From positions 1,736,001 to 1,800,000 of the forward strand of contig CBDCAB010000006.1 in assembly GCA_965213735.1 (NCBI GenBank): DNA of 64,000 nucleotides, written 5' to 3'. The notes beneath the pieces were generated by a model. The model made no database searches and was not told the origin of the DNA. It was given only the letters and a program-made list of their open reading frames with translations. This document shows, in pieces, positions 36,887 to 46,800 of this stretch (position 1 is its first letter; each line of letters opens with the position of its first letter). The position numbers and the translations under genes were made by a program. The DNA is from CALDTK01 sp965213735 (GTDB lineage: Bacteria > Bacteroidota > Bacteroidia > Chitinophagales > Saprospiraceae).

Positions 36887-37639
36887 GTGCCGCGTTTGTT
36901 TTTGCATCTGGCTTTTCGAGGCACAGCTTATCGTGGCTGGCAGCGTCAGGCAGCAGGTATCCCTACTGTGCAGCAGACTATTGAGGACGCACTTATAAAA
37001 CTATTTGGCTATAAAATCCACGTCGCAGGATGCGGTCGCACCGACGCAGGTGTCCATGCACGTGCGTATTATGCTCACCTCGATGTGCATGAGCTACCGA
37101 AGTTTAATCTGCTCGAGAAACTCAATCTTGCCTTGCCGCCGGATATATGCATCAAAAGGGTTTATGAAGTACATGCTCGAGCACATGCGCAGCGGGATGC
37201 ATTAAGTCGCAGCTACTGCTACGAGATCGATTTAGAAAAAGCTCCCTTTCGAGTTGGCCTCGCCGGGCGCTACGATAAGCTAAAGCTCGATGTGGAGCTG
37301 ATGCAGCGGGTCGTGAAGCTATATGCCGAGGCACAGGACTTTGGTGGCTTTTGTCGCAGTCCAGCGAAATACTCATCTACTCACTGCCGCATCGACGCGT
37401 GCACCCTCACTCCTGTAGCCTCTCCGCGCGGGCTGAGGTTTGATATTACAGCTGATCGCTTTTTGCACAACATGGTGCGCTTGCTGGTGGCGCGTATGAT
37501 TGATGTTGGCCGCGGTGCACTAACGCTAGCGGATATTCGCCATTCTCTTGCAACAGGAGAGGCTCCGAAGTACTTGGAGCCTGCGTATGCGGATGGCCTG
37601 TATTTGGAGGAGGTGAAGTATCAAGGTTTGGGTATTTGA
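36887..37639 (+). CDS. truA: tRNA pseudouridine(38-40) synthase TruA
   Basis: 250 residues from a GTG at 36887, just after the arsS stop. Family marks: AFRGTAYRGWQRQ at the N-terminus, the catalytic Asp53 in GCGRTDAGVHA, RDALSRSYCYEI, and FLHNMVRLLVARMIDVGRG. It converts uridines 38-40 in the anticodon arm to pseudouridine. The usual K-T-D/GRTDAGVHA motif is intact, so it should be active. It is the last gene of the run before the palindromic element at 37674. Confidence 0.96.
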   Translation: MPRLFLHLAFRGTAYRGWQRQAAGIPTVQQTIEDALIKLFGYKIHVAGCGRTDAGVHARAYYAHLDVHELPKFNLLEKLNLALPPDICIKRVYEVHARAHAQRDALSRSYCYEIDLEKAPFRVGLAGRYDKLKLDVELMQRVVKLYAEAQDFGGFCRSPAKYSSTHCRIDACTLTPVASPRGLRFDITADRFLHNMVRLLVARMIDVGRGALTLADIRHSLATGEAPKYLEPAYADGLYLEEVKYQGLGI

Positions 37640-37673
37640 GAGAGGATGTAGGGGGCCAAACCAGTGAGTTGGT

Positions 37674-37750
37674 AGTTTTGTGCTTCGGCCGACGGGTTCC
37701 GCACCGCCACCCAGGCGGTGGGGGGAACCTTTCAGCCGAAGCATAAAAAG
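37674..37750. repeat. 77-bp palindromic element, copy A
   Basis: A long imperfect hairpin between 37681 and 37743: the left arm TGCTTCGGCCGACGGGTTCC pairs with the right arm GGAACCTTTCAGCCGAAGCA, extended inward by CACCGCC against GGCGGTG. It is flanked by AGTTTTG on the left and TAAAAAG on the right. Copy B at 38400 differs at two bases and one deleted G. The pair brackets the yefM-yoeB genes in the same orientation. No T-run follows the stem on either strand, so it is not a classic terminator; a REP-like repeat is more likely. Confidence 0.8.
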
Positions 37751-37761
37751 ATATAAGCGAG

Positions 37762-38034
37762 CTATTTATCGTAATGGAATCGGCATGAGTATACTTCGCA
37801 CACTTGATCATCGGCTGTCCCAGATATCTTGTAGACCAGCCGATGGTCTTTACGGATTCGTCTCGACCAGAAGCCGTGTAAGCTGTAGCGAAGCGGCTCT
37901 GGTTTGCCGATGCCTTCAAATGGTGTATCTTTAATATTGGTTAGTAGCTCTTTGATCTTAGCGATTACTTTAGGGTCTTTGTCTTGCCAGTATGCTATTT
38001 GCGCTGCGGCTTCGGGAGTATATTTAATAGTCAT
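37762..38034 (-). CDS. yoeB: Toxin YoeB (Txe/RelE family mRNA endonuclease)
   Basis: 90 residues, normal length. YoeB cuts mRNA in the ribosomal A site. The active-site residues of the family are visible: Glu40 in PFEGIGKPEPL, Arg59 in SRRIRKDHRLVYK, and the C-terminal His87-Tyr88 in CRFHYDK. It follows yefM by 14 bp on the same strand. No defects are seen, so the toxin should work if expressed. Confidence 0.93.
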   Translation of the reverse strand: MTIKYTPEAAAQIAYWQDKDPKVIAKIKELLTNIKDTPFEGIGKPEPLRYSLHGFWSRRIRKDHRLVYKISGTADDQVCEVYSCRFHYDK

Positions 38035-38048
38035 ACAAAGAAATGAAT

Positions 38049-38300
38049 TTAAATATTTAACTCCACAAATTCTCCACGAGATCCCTGTTCGAGTGAGCGA
38101 GCTAAGCTCTCTCTGTTTGCTGCGGTGGATAAAAGGTGATCGGTCTCCAGGAAGGAGTTGTACATGCCAATAGACATCACTACCACGGCATCCTCCTCAT
38201 CGGTATTGCGAGGAATGATGAGGGTCTCATTATCCTGGGTGACTGCGTCGAGAAAGTGGCGCATTTTTGCGCGGAAGACGGATGCTGTTATAGACTTCAT
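38049..38300 (-). CDS. yefM: Antitoxin YefM (Phd/YefM family)
   Basis: 83 residues from the ATG at 38300. A longer ORF starts 13 codons upstream but would run through the promoter and operator, so the later start is preferred. The N-terminal dimerisation and DNA-binding half reads MKSITASVFRAKMRHFLDAV with IIPRN.DEEDAVVVMSI, and the C-terminal segment (TAANRESLARSLEQ) should wrap YoeB. It neutralises YoeB and represses its own promoter, as the TGTACA operator upstream suggests. Confidence 0.92.
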   Translation of the reverse strand: MKSITASVFRAKMRHFLDAVTQDNETLIIPRNTDEEDAVVVMSIGMYNSFLETDHLLSTAANRESLARSLEQGSRGEFVELNI

Positions 38301-38316
38301 AGTCAAGGTTCTTGAG

Positions 38317-38338
38317 CAAATGTACGACTTTATGTACA
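38317..38338 (-). promoter_or_regulatory. yefM-yoeB promoter (-7 box) and TGTACA operator
   Basis: On the minus strand TACATTTG (38324-38317) matches the Bacteroidota -7 element TAnnTTTG, 17 bases before the chosen yefM start. It overlaps a TGTACG hexamer (38321-38326), and a perfect TGTACA lies at 38333-38338, with a centre spacing of 12 bp. YefM-YoeB operators in other bacteria use paired TGTACA cores at this spacing. No clear -33 TTG is seen. Confidence 0.7.
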
Positions 38339-38399
38339 TGGGGCGCGGCTTGCTGTCGACTCTAGGCTTTCGACGAAAAATACATAAATACTGTCGGTG

Positions 38400-38475
38400 A
38401 GTTTTGCGCTTCGGCCGACGGGTTCCGCACTGCCACCCAGGCGGTGGGGGAACCTTTCAGCCGAAGCATAAAAAG
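38400..38475. repeat. 77-bp palindromic element, copy B
   Basis: 76 bp, same orientation as copy A at 37674: AGTTTTGCGCTTCGG at the left and CCGAAGCATAAAAAG at the right, with a matching stem. It lies upstream of the yefM promoter, so the two copies bracket the whole module. Confidence 0.8.
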
Positions 38476-38491
38476 AAACAAATAGTATTAG

Positions 38492-38540
38492 CTCCCAGCA
38501 CCCAGCGCCCAGCATCCAGCATCCAGCACCCAGCACCCAA
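38492..38540. repeat. Heptanucleotide tract 1 (CAYCCAG)
   Basis: Seven consecutive 7-base units of the form C-A-C-C-C-A-G with C/T and A/G changes, starting 16 bp after palindromic copy B. No gene is seen here; ORFs crossing it are artefacts of the repeat. Confidence 0.75.
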
Positions 38541-38705
38541 AGGTTCAGTTTCGCGTGCTTTAGCGCGCATTGACGTGCAGTCCGAAGGTTTCGAGCACAT
38601 GCTGGGGCTGCGCAGTAAAAGTCTCGGTACCCTACAGACCTGATCTTGACCTTTTGTCTTTAAACAAACTAGGTCTAATGAGCAGGTCCGTTGGGTATCA
38701 GCTAG

Positions 38706-38747
38706 CTCACAATTCTCACATCCCGCATCCCACTTCTCACTTCTCTC
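38706..38747. repeat. Heptanucleotide tract 2 (TTCTCAC/ATCCCRC)
   Basis: Six consecutive pyrimidine-rich heptamers (CTCACAA, TTCTCAC, ATCCCGC, ATCCCAC, TTCTCAC, TTCTCTC). It shares the 7-base period but not the sequence of tracts 1 and 3. Confidence 0.55.
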
Positions 38748-38840
38748 CTCCCCCAGCCCGTCTGCCCACTGTGTGGTCAAACAAACTGGCCCGACACATG
38801 GTGGACCTAACCGGACCACTAACTGCGGCGTGAGGGGCGG

Positions 38841-38882
38841 CACTCAGCACCTAGCACCTAGCACCCAGCACCCAGCACCCTA
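38841..38882. repeat. Heptanucleotide tract 3 (CACCYAG)
   Basis: Units CACTCAG, CACCTAG twice, CACCCAG twice, then a partial CACCCTA. It is the same unit as tract 1, in the same orientation, about 300 bp further on. Confidence 0.75.
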
Positions 38883-38957
38883 AAGCACAGCTGCAACAGA
38901 AATGTCGCTTTCACCAACAGCAGCAAACCACGCGTACAAGGAGCCGTTGAGAGCAGT

Positions 38958-40625
38958 ATGCAACAGCTGGGAATTTCCTATTGGTGCACGCTCCTTTTAA
39001 TGTGCTGCACCTCGCTAGCCTTTGCCCAAGCGCCTCAGCAAGTGCTAGTTGATTCTATACATGGTTTTGCACTCGTAAGTTTAAAATCTAGGGTATTAGC
39101 TGATCAATTCGAATCGCAAGCTGGCGAATTGTACAGCAGTGATGAGCTCGTTGATCTTAGTGCAGTAACGAGTACGCTAATTCGTGACGCAAGTGGCAAC
39201 TATATTGCTCTACATGTGACGAGCTTACCGGTTATTTAAATTATAGCTGAGCAAATTATTGTCAATGAGCCGAAACGAATTGCACAATTAGAAGTCGACG
39301 AACCTCATCACGCCCGCCGCACCCTAGCTATGGGTATAGATATAAGAGGCAACAGTTATCTGAATTATCGGAAAAAGACTTGCGATCTTCAATTGTATGA
39401 GAGCCCGCAAGCCGAGCATAAGCTTAAAATTTCACTCGCGGGATTGCGCAGTGACGATGACTGGATTCTCGATGCGCTCTACAACGAGCCGTTGCGCATC
39501 CGTAGCGTCATGGCGCACCAGCTCTGGCTCGATCTCCACGAGCCACATTACCTAGCGCGTGCTCCCGAAGCCAAAGCTGGTGCACGTGCGCGGCACTGCG
39601 AGGTGTTTCTTAACGGTAGCTACGAGGGCATCTACTCGCTCAGCGAACAGGTAGATCGCAAACAACTAGACATCCAGAAGCCGGGCGGCAGCAGGCCAGT
39701 CGGGACCATGCTAAAATCAATCGGATATACTCCAGTCACGAGTTTCCAAGGCTATTATGCACCTGCTCCGAATGCGTCCACCTACCTCGGCTACGAATGG
39801 GAATTTCCTGAAGGTCAAGCCGATTGGTCGAAAATGGAACAGTTACTATTGGCGGGTTTGCAGGAGTATAGCACTTCTTACAACAATGATGTTTTTGATC
39901 ATTTTGTCGTAGATAATTTAGTCGATTACTACCTGTTCGTGAATCTTGGGCGTATCCAAGATAATCTATCTAAAAATGTATTCTTCTGCCAATACAGTCA
40001 CGTTGAGCCATACTTTCTCGTGCCTTGGGACTTAGATGCAGTCTATGGCAATACCTTTCGTGGGCAGCAGGATACGGTGACTCACATGATGAGGTACAGC
40101 ACGCTGTTTCTGAAGCTGCTCAATGATCGGGATTCAGAGTTTTATACTCGTTGTAAAGACCGTTATCACCAATGGCGAACAGAGGGCTTGAGTGCAGCCT
40201 CACAACTAGCTACCTTTGATTCTTTATATAATATGCTCAAATCCACAGGAGCATACGCCCGCGAATCTTTGGTGCAGTCGAATCTAGCTCAACTCGACGC
40301 ACGGTACAGCTACCTCGTCGATTGGGTCGAGAAACGCTATAGCTTTTTAGACCGCTACTTTGGCTACCATGAGGCGCACGTTGATATCCAAGAACAGCTG
40401 GCAGAACTCATTCGCATAGGTCCAAATCCTGCTACCACACGACTCACCATTGCAGCGACTGCTGAGCTACATACTGCCGAAGTAGAGCTGTACGCACTTA
40501 CGGGACAATCAGTCGCTAAAACTAATCTGCGTGCAGCATCCGCAACTTTAGACGTTTCGCAATTACCTGCTGGACATTACGTGGTTCGCGTAGGGCATGT
40601 TACTAAATTGGTCACCATACGCTAA
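38958..40625 (+). pseudogene. CotH-kinase-domain protein with T9SS tail, broken by one in-frame stop
   Basis: One reading frame, 555 codons, interrupted only by TAA at 39237-39239. Before it is a signal peptide (ending AFAQ) and the run-up to a CotH domain (HVTSLPVI). After it the same frame continues IIAEQIIVNEPKRIAQLEV, then GIDIRGNSYLNYRKKTCDLQL, which matches the CotH pattern G-I-E-I-R-G-S-S...K-K-S-Y. The domain ends with a kinase-like PWDLDAVYGNT segment. A type A sorting domain closes the frame (IGPNPATTRL, LPAGHYVVRV). CotH proteins are spore-coat-type protein kinases in Firmicutes; in Bacteroidota they are secreted proteins of unclear role. A restart at 39330 would lack the export signal. 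A sequencing error is possible. Confidence 0.8.
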
Positions 40626-40733
40626 GGCAACAAGCTGGCAAATTCGGAACTATTACTTCGCAGATAAGCCACTCTATCCTAAACGTCAATTTCGCCCTAA
40701 CAAGCTTCTACTCGCAGCGCTTGCACCCGCCAA

Positions 40734-42593
40734 CTATTCGAGCTGCTTCACAAAAGGTAATACTGCCACACCGCTTTGAGTGGTGAGGTGAAGCAAGTAA
40801 ATGCCCGCCGGTAGCGCTGTAGTGCTGAGGTCGAGCCTGAAATCTGCGATACTCGAGCCTGAAGACTCAAGATCAATGACACGCCCTGCAAGAGAGGTGA
40901 CTTCCACCGCTGAAATTCTACTCGGCTTTGTAGAGCTGAGTTTTAGACTATGCAGCACGGGATTTGGAAAAACACGTAGGCCGAGTTCTTCAACAAGGTC
41001 GCGAGTGGCAGTTGAAAGTATAAAGACATCAGGGGAAAGGTAGGTACAACCTACTGCTGAAGTAGCTTCGAGGGTGAGGGTTCCTCCAACACCCCGAGCT
41101 TGAAAGGTAGGTCCGGTTTCTCCAGCTAATGCTACATCATCTAGGTACCACTGATACGAGTCGAATCGTGTAGTGTCACCCACCACAAAGGTGGAATCAT
41201 TCAGCATTTGTACATCAGGCGGTGAGAGCATTTCGCCAGCTTGGATCGTGAAGTTGTAGGTCTTGCTACAACCCGCGCTACCCTCAACGAGCAGTTCGTA
41301 GTCGCCGCTCTCGAGGCCATCAGCACTCACTCCACTAGCTCCCACTGTATACGTGAGGTTGTAGGTGCTGTCGGGAGAAGCAGGGTCGAAGCGGACCATG
41401 CCCAGCTCATCGGCGCAAGTTGGCTGCTCAACAAAGACACCACCTAGGTCAGGGCAACTGGTGGTGAGTTGATACAGTGCACCTTCGACAAATGCAATGA
41501 CGAAAAGCTCTCCCGCTCGGTTTTCGCGAATGGCAGCATACTGTTGTGGCTGACCATCTAAGATTTCTTGATTGGAGTATGCTCCTGCTCCTAGTGGACT
41601 AAGCTCAAAAATTTTGCCTGAGCAGAAGTCGGTATAGTAGTAGTTGCCATACATAGCTGGATAATCAACGCCACGATAGACTGCGCCACCACTGACTGAA
41701 CATCCATCAGCGAGTTCGTTGGTGACGTAGGTATGTACAGGCTCGGCAAACGGTCCGTCGCAATCGCCTGAGAGATTGAAGGGAATTTCTCCTTCTCGGC
41801 AGCGCCAGCCGTAGTTAGCGCCTCCGGGTGCATCGGCAGCTTCGCGGTTGATTTCTTCACGGGCATTCTGGCCGACATCGGCAATCCACATGTCGCCGGT
41901 AAGGCGGTCGAAACTGTGTCGCCAAGGATTGCGCCAGCCGTAGCTCCATATTTCAGGAAGAGCGCCGGAAGTGTTGACGAAAGGATTATCGGCAGGCACG
42001 CTGTAGGTTCCTGGATTGGAAGTGACATCGATACGCAAAATTTTGCCCAAATAGCTACTCAGGTTTTGGGCAAAATTGTCAGGATCGCCAGCGCCTCCGC
42101 CATCTCCGGACGTGATGTAGAGGTAGCCATCAGGCCCAAAGGCTAGGGAGCCACCATTGTGGTTGCCCCGTGGCTGATTAAACTCGAGTAGGATTTGCTC
42201 GCTCGCTTCGTCGACACTCGTAGCTCCTACACCTGCACGAAAACGGCTGATGCGTGTGCGGTTGGGAAAGGTGATGTAGTAGACGAATAGCGAAGAATCG
42301 ACAGCGAAGTTGGGTGAAAAGGCTAAACCTAACAGCCCCTGCTCACCACCTGAGTTGTTGACTCGCCCAGTGATATCGAGGTAAGGCTGAGGCACGAGAC
42401 CATTAGCATTCCAGATGCGGATGCGTCCAGGTTTCTCGACGATGTAGTGCCTGTTTTCCGCATCATTAAAGGCCAAGTCTACCGGCTGAAACAGCCCCGA
42501 CACTGCACGGGTGAGGGTGAAGTTTTGAGCGAAAGCGGAAGGAGCCTGCAGGCAAAGCGCACAGACGAGCAGCAGTTGAAAGCGTGAAATCAT
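40734..42593 (-). CDS. PQQ-type sugar dehydrogenase (GSDH family) with T9SS tail
   Basis: 619 residues from the ATG at 42593; a GTG three codons earlier is less likely. A signal peptide ends at AFAQ. Residues about 30-390 form the six-bladed propeller of soluble aldose/glucose dehydrogenases: PVDLAFNDAENRHYIVEKPGRI, GGEQGLLGLAFSPNF, PRGNHNGGSLAFGPDGYLYITSGDGGGAGDPDN, and WSYGWRNPWRHSFDR. A cysteine-bearing beta domain and a type A T9SS sorting domain (LRVFPNPV, TALPAGIYLLHL) follow. It should oxidise a sugar outside the cell with bound PQQ and calcium, or simply bind sugar if the PQQ site has drifted. Confidence 0.88.
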   Translation of the reverse strand: MISRFQLLLVCALCLQAPSAFAQNFTLTRAVSGLFQPVDLAFNDAENRHYIVEKPGRIRIWNANGLVPQPYLDITGRVNNSGGEQGLLGLAFSPNFAVDSSLFVYYITFPNRTRISRFRAGVGATSVDEASEQILLEFNQPRGNHNGGSLAFGPDGYLYITSGDGGGAGDPDNFAQNLSSYLGKILRIDVTSNPGTYSVPADNPFVNTSGALPEIWSYGWRNPWRHSFDRLTGDMWIADVGQNAREEINREAADAPGGANYGWRCREGEIPFNLSGDCDGPFAEPVHTYVTNELADGCSVSGGAVYRGVDYPAMYGNYYYTDFCSGKIFELSPLGAGAYSNQEILDGQPQQYAAIRENRAGELFVIAFVEGALYQLTTSCPDLGGVFVEQPTCADELGMVRFDPASPDSTYNLTYTVGASGVSADGLESGDYELLVEGSAGCSKTYNFTIQAGEMLSPPDVQMLNDSTFVVGDTTRFDSYQWYLDDVALAGETGPTFQARGVGGTLTLEATSAVGCTYLSPDVFILSTATRDLVEELGLRVFPNPVLHSLKLSSTKPSRISAVEVTSLAGRVIDLESSGSSIADFRLDLSTTALPAGIYLLHLTTQSGVAVLPFVKQLE

Positions 42594-42641
42594 AAGCGGC
42601 ACTTTGTATCGACCGCTACGAAGATAGGCCAGGAGAAGGAG

Positions 42642-43754
42642 CTATTTTTCGTCGATGAGCAGTCCATCGACCTCACCGCGCTTAGCCGTCTCAATTGTCT
42701 CGTTTGCTTCTTCGAGATCGCCATCCTCGAGCTCATCGGCTTCCATTTCATCATCGTGGTGCGGCAAGTGCTGAAGCGTGATGACAATAGGAAAATGATC
42801 GGAGCCAACATGTGGTCCGAGCCCCATCTTAATGAGTTGAAATTCGTCGGAGTGAAAGACGTGGTCGAGGGGCCAGCGTGCAAACCAGTAATCGGCGTGA
42901 AAGGAGGGAAAAAACCCCCTTCCCCGGCGAGGATCGAGCAATCCGCTGAGACGTTGAAAAAGGCGCGTTGAGTGCGACCAAGCCACGTCGTTCAGGTCGC
43001 CCGCGACAATCGTGTTACGGTTGCTGCGCTCGGTGACTAATTCCCCGACGAGTGCAAGTTCGGCATCACGAGCTGTGCTGGTCGATTCTTCGGTAGGACT
43101 AGGTGGCGTAGGATGAACACAGTAGAGGTTGATCCAATCGCCGATAGGCAATTGCACTTGCGTATAGATGCTCGGAATATCATCCTCTATGAGGTGCATC
43201 ACTTCCGAATTGCGGAGCGGGTATTTACTAAAGAGGTGCATGCCATACCTGTTTTCGAGCGGCACTTTGACGGTGTGCGGGTAGGTTTTGGCGAAAGCTG
43301 AAAGCAGCTCCTTCTCCCAGGTAGCATTGGATTCGAGGGTAAGGACAAGGTGGGGCTGCTCGGAATTGATGAGCGCGGTGAGCAGGTCGTAACGCTCATT
43401 GCTTTGCAGCACATTACTGATGATGAGCTTGAGTTGACCTTGCTCGTCGAGTTGATTGACGTCGGCTGCAACCACCTGATTGGGGGCAATAGGCGTATAG
43501 GGAAATATCCGCACTGCCTGCAAGCCGAGGGATGCAAGGCAGGCGCCGAGCAATATCCAACTGCTGGTCGACATCGTCTGCTGAAGCCCATAAAAGCTGA
43601 GCAGGGAGCCGGCTATAAGCAGCACCACCACCAGCTGCACGCGGGGGTAATCGAAGCCGCGAATCCAATAATCATCGTAAGGCAGCAGCGGCAGCCAAGT
43701 CCCTACAACACCGAGAACCCCCAGTAGCCAACCGAGTATGAGAAATGCGATCAT
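42642..43754 (-). CDS. Endonuclease/exonuclease/phosphatase (EEP) family membrane protein
   Basis: 370 residues. Three hydrophobic segments in the first 85 residues anchor it, followed by an EEP fold domain: LIISNVLQSNERYD, VLTLESN (metal-site Glu), VAGDLNDVAWS (the D-x-N motif), and VGSDHFPIVI (the S-D-H motif). The tail is strongly acidic (DDEMEADELEDGDLEEANE). Relatives include membrane-bound phosphatases and nucleases; the substrate cannot be told. It lies between the sugar dehydrogenase and pyc on the same strand, with gaps of about 48 and 51 bp. Confidence 0.85.
   Translation of the reverse strand: MIAFLILGWLLGVLGVVGTWLPLLPYDDYWIRGFDYPRVQLVVVLLIAGSLLSFYGLQQTMSTSSWILLGACLASLGLQAVRIFPYTPIAPNQVVAADVNQLDEQGQLKLIISNVLQSNERYDLLTALINSEQPHLVLTLESNATWEKELLSAFAKTYPHTVKVPLENRYGMHLFSKYPLRNSEVMHLIEDDIPSIYTQVQLPIGDWINLYCVHPTPPSPTEESTSTARDAELALVGELVTERSNRNTIVAGDLNDVAWSHSTRLFQRLSGLLDPRRGRGFFPSFHADYWFARWPLDHVFHSDEFQLIKMGLGPHVGSDHFPIVITLQHLPHHDDEMEADELEDGDLEEANETIETAKRGEVDGLLIDEK
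43285..43298 (+). repeat. GNAA-loop 14-mer, copy 11 (N=A)
   Basis: Exact copy inside the EEP gene, antisense; the coding strand reads S-A-F-A-K-T, as in the unrelated fusion gene. Confidence 0.85.
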
Positions 43755-43805
43755 GGGCAGGAGTGTGTAGAGAGGGGGCGGTGAAGGTACAGCCTGTGAG
43801 GTGTA

Positions 43806-46800
43806 TCACCCCACCACCACCACCAAATCCCCCACACTCACCAAACTCTTCGGCCCCAGCACAACCTCCTTGACCTCCCCAGCCTGAGGAGCAGTAACCG
43901 TGCTCTCCATCTTCATCGCCTCGAGTACAAACAGCGGATCGCCTTGCTCAACTTGCTGGCCTTGCTGCACCAAAACCCGACTCACCGCACCCTGTAGCGG
44001 CGCCCCAACCTCACCAGCACCCTCAGCCTTGCGGTTGCGAACCACCGTGACGTTGGCACTCAAATCCTGAACCACCTCCGCACGCGTCTGACCGTTGAGC
44101 TTGAAGAGCACCAATACTTCTCCCGAAGCAGTAGTTTCGGTTCGGCTCAAATACTTAACCACAATAGTTTTTCCACGCTCGAGCTCAACTTCAATCTCTT
44201 CATTCGGCTCAAGACCGTACAGAAATGCTGGAGTTGGGATAGGAGTAACATCTCCATAAAGCTCCACAAATTCTGCATATTCTGCGTACACCTGAGGATA
44301 AAGCAGCGAACTTAGTAGTTGCTTCGGAATTCCATCAGCTTCTAAACCACGATCTAGCTTTTCAGCCTCGAAATCTACAGGATCCAGATGAGCATTGGGT
44401 CGCTCGGTATACACGGGCTCGCCTTTAAGCACAGCACGCTGCAGATCATCAGGAAAGCCTCCTGGTGCCTGACCCAGGTCGCCTCGCATCAATTGCTTCA
44501 CAGAGTCAGGAAAAGATAGGTCGTTATTCGGATCGAGTACCTGCTCGCGCGTCAGCTCACTGCTGGTCATAAACAAGGCCAAGTCGCCAACAACCTTGCT
44601 GCTCGGTGTAACCTTGATCAACCTGCCGAGTAGCTCATCAGCAATTACATAGTTGTCTTTGACCGCCTCAAAACGATCCTCGAGCCCCAGCGAACGGGCT
44701 TGCGGGCGCAAGTTGCTGTACTGTCCGCCCGGAATTTCTGTCTCGTATATCTCGGCAGTACCACTGCGTAGCTCCGTTTCGAAAGGATAGTAGTAGGTGC
44801 GAACAGCTTCCCAGTATTGACTGTGAGCATTGAGCGAATCGAGGTTGATAGGCCGCTCGCGCTCGTGACCTTCAAACATCGCTACGACCGAATTAAAGTT
44901 GGGCTGGCTGGTGAGGCCCGACATACCGGCAAGGGCGCAGTCAATAATATCTACGCCAGCATTAACGGCCGAAAGATAAGTAGCAGCCTGTATACTAGAG
45001 GTATCATGCGTATGCAAATGAATGGGCAAATCGACAGCCTCGCGCAAGGCAGGAATAAGCAGTTCAGCGGCGCGTGGTTTGAGCAAACCTGCCATATCTT
45101 TAATGGCAAGAATATGTGCACCTGCATCTTCTAACTGGCGAGCTAAATCGACGTAGTATTCAAGCGTATACTTCTGCTCATTAGGATCGCTTACATCAGC
45201 GGTGTAGCACAGGCAAACTTCGGCTACGGCATGAGTGCGCTCTCGTACAGTTTTAATGGCTGGCTTTAATGACTCCACCCAATTGAGGGCATCGAATATG
45301 CGGAAGATGTCAATGCCTTCGCGGGCAGCTCGCTCGGTAAAAGCCTCGACCAAATTATCGGGATAGGCTTTGTAGCCGACGGCATTGCTGCCGCGCAGCA
45401 GCATCTGAAAGGGTACGTGTGGAATAGCCTGGCGCAACAGCCGCAGTCGCTCCCAAGGATCCTCACGCAAAAAGCGCATCGCCACGTCGAAGGTTGCGCC
45501 ACCCCACATTTCGATGCTAAACAAGTCGGTTGCGTGATCGCGCCCGTAGGCTTCTGCTACGGCTAGCATGTCGTGCGTGCGCATCCGGGTAGCGAGTAGA
45601 CTCTGGTGCGCATCGCGAAAGGTGGTGTCAGTATAGAAGATGGCCTGCTCCTGCTTCACGTGTTGGGCGAAGGCGGCAGCGCCGTGCTCGAGCAGCTGTG
45701 GCCGCAGACCGTGGTGGGCGCTTGTATCATCAGGCCTAGCTGTCGGTGCGGCTGGCACTTTTGGCGTCCGCAACTTCACCCGCTTGTCGACGCGCTCAGC
45801 GGGTACCATGGGATTGCCGATGACAATCGTGTGGGCGAGGTAGCGTAGCACTTTAGTACCTCGATCCTGCCGCACCGGCAGTTCGAAAAGTTCGGGGTGT
45901 TTTTTGAGGTAATCAACGGTGTAGTTGCCACTCAAAAAATCTGGCTCCCGCAGCAGGTTGAGCAGAAAATCAGCATTGGTTTTTACACCTCGCACCCGAA
46001 ATTCCCGGAGTGCGCGGTGCAGGCGTTGCGCGGCACCGCGAAAGGTCCGCCCGTGGGCTGTCACCTTCACCAGCAGCGAATCAAAGAATGGACTGATGAG
46101 TGCACCCGGATAAGCACTGCCTGCATCGAGTCTGATGCCGAAGCCACTGGCCGAGCGGTAGGCGGTGAGGGTACCGTAGTCAGGTTTGAAATCATTAGCC
46201 GGATCTTCGGTCGTTACCCGACACTGGATAGCAAAGCCATGCAAGGGAATAGACTCTTGAGAAGCTATACGCAGCACATCATCGGTGAGTCGGTAGCCCA
46301 TGCAAATGAGCAACTGCGAGCGCACGATATCTATGCCTGTTACCTCCTCGGTGACGGTATGCTCAACCTGAATGCGCGGATTGACCTCGATAAAAAAGAT
46401 ATTATGGTCAGGGTCGACGAGAAACTCCGCCGTGCCAGCACAGGAGTAGCCAGCTTCTCGACCAAGTCGCAGGGCGTAATCGTAAAGCTTTTGCTTCACG
46501 AAATGGGGCAAGGTTGCACAGGGTGCTACTTCAACTACTTTTTGAAAACGGCGCTGCACCGAGCAGTCTCGTTCGTAGAGGTGCACGAGGTTGCCGTGGG
46601 TATCGCCCAACAATTGCACCTCGATATGTTTCGGGCTTTCCACGAAGCGTTCGAGAAACACTGATCCATCGCCAAAGGCCCGTAATGCTTCACTCGAGGC
46701 TTCAGTAAATGCTGCTTCGAGTTGCGCCTCTTCCCGCACCACGCGCATGCCCCGGCCGCCACCACCGCTAGCAGCCTTTACCATGAGCGGATAGCCAATG

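Larger units (their letters stand above)
38476..38957. other. Intergenic region, 482 bp, repeat-rich
   Basis: Between palindromic copy B and the broken CotH gene. It is filled with three heptanucleotide tracts and unassigned sequence between them. No gene on either strand is convincing. No promoter box was found for the CotH gene. Confidence 0.6.

Noticed and set aside
37674..38475. Palindromic copies as plain terminators
   Set aside because: The stem is not followed by a T-run on either strand and both copies share flanking bases beyond the stem, which fits a repeated element better.
38492..38882. Possible CRISPR array
   Set aside because: The period is 7 bases with no unique spacers, and no cas gene is nearby. 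It is a tandem heptamer tract.
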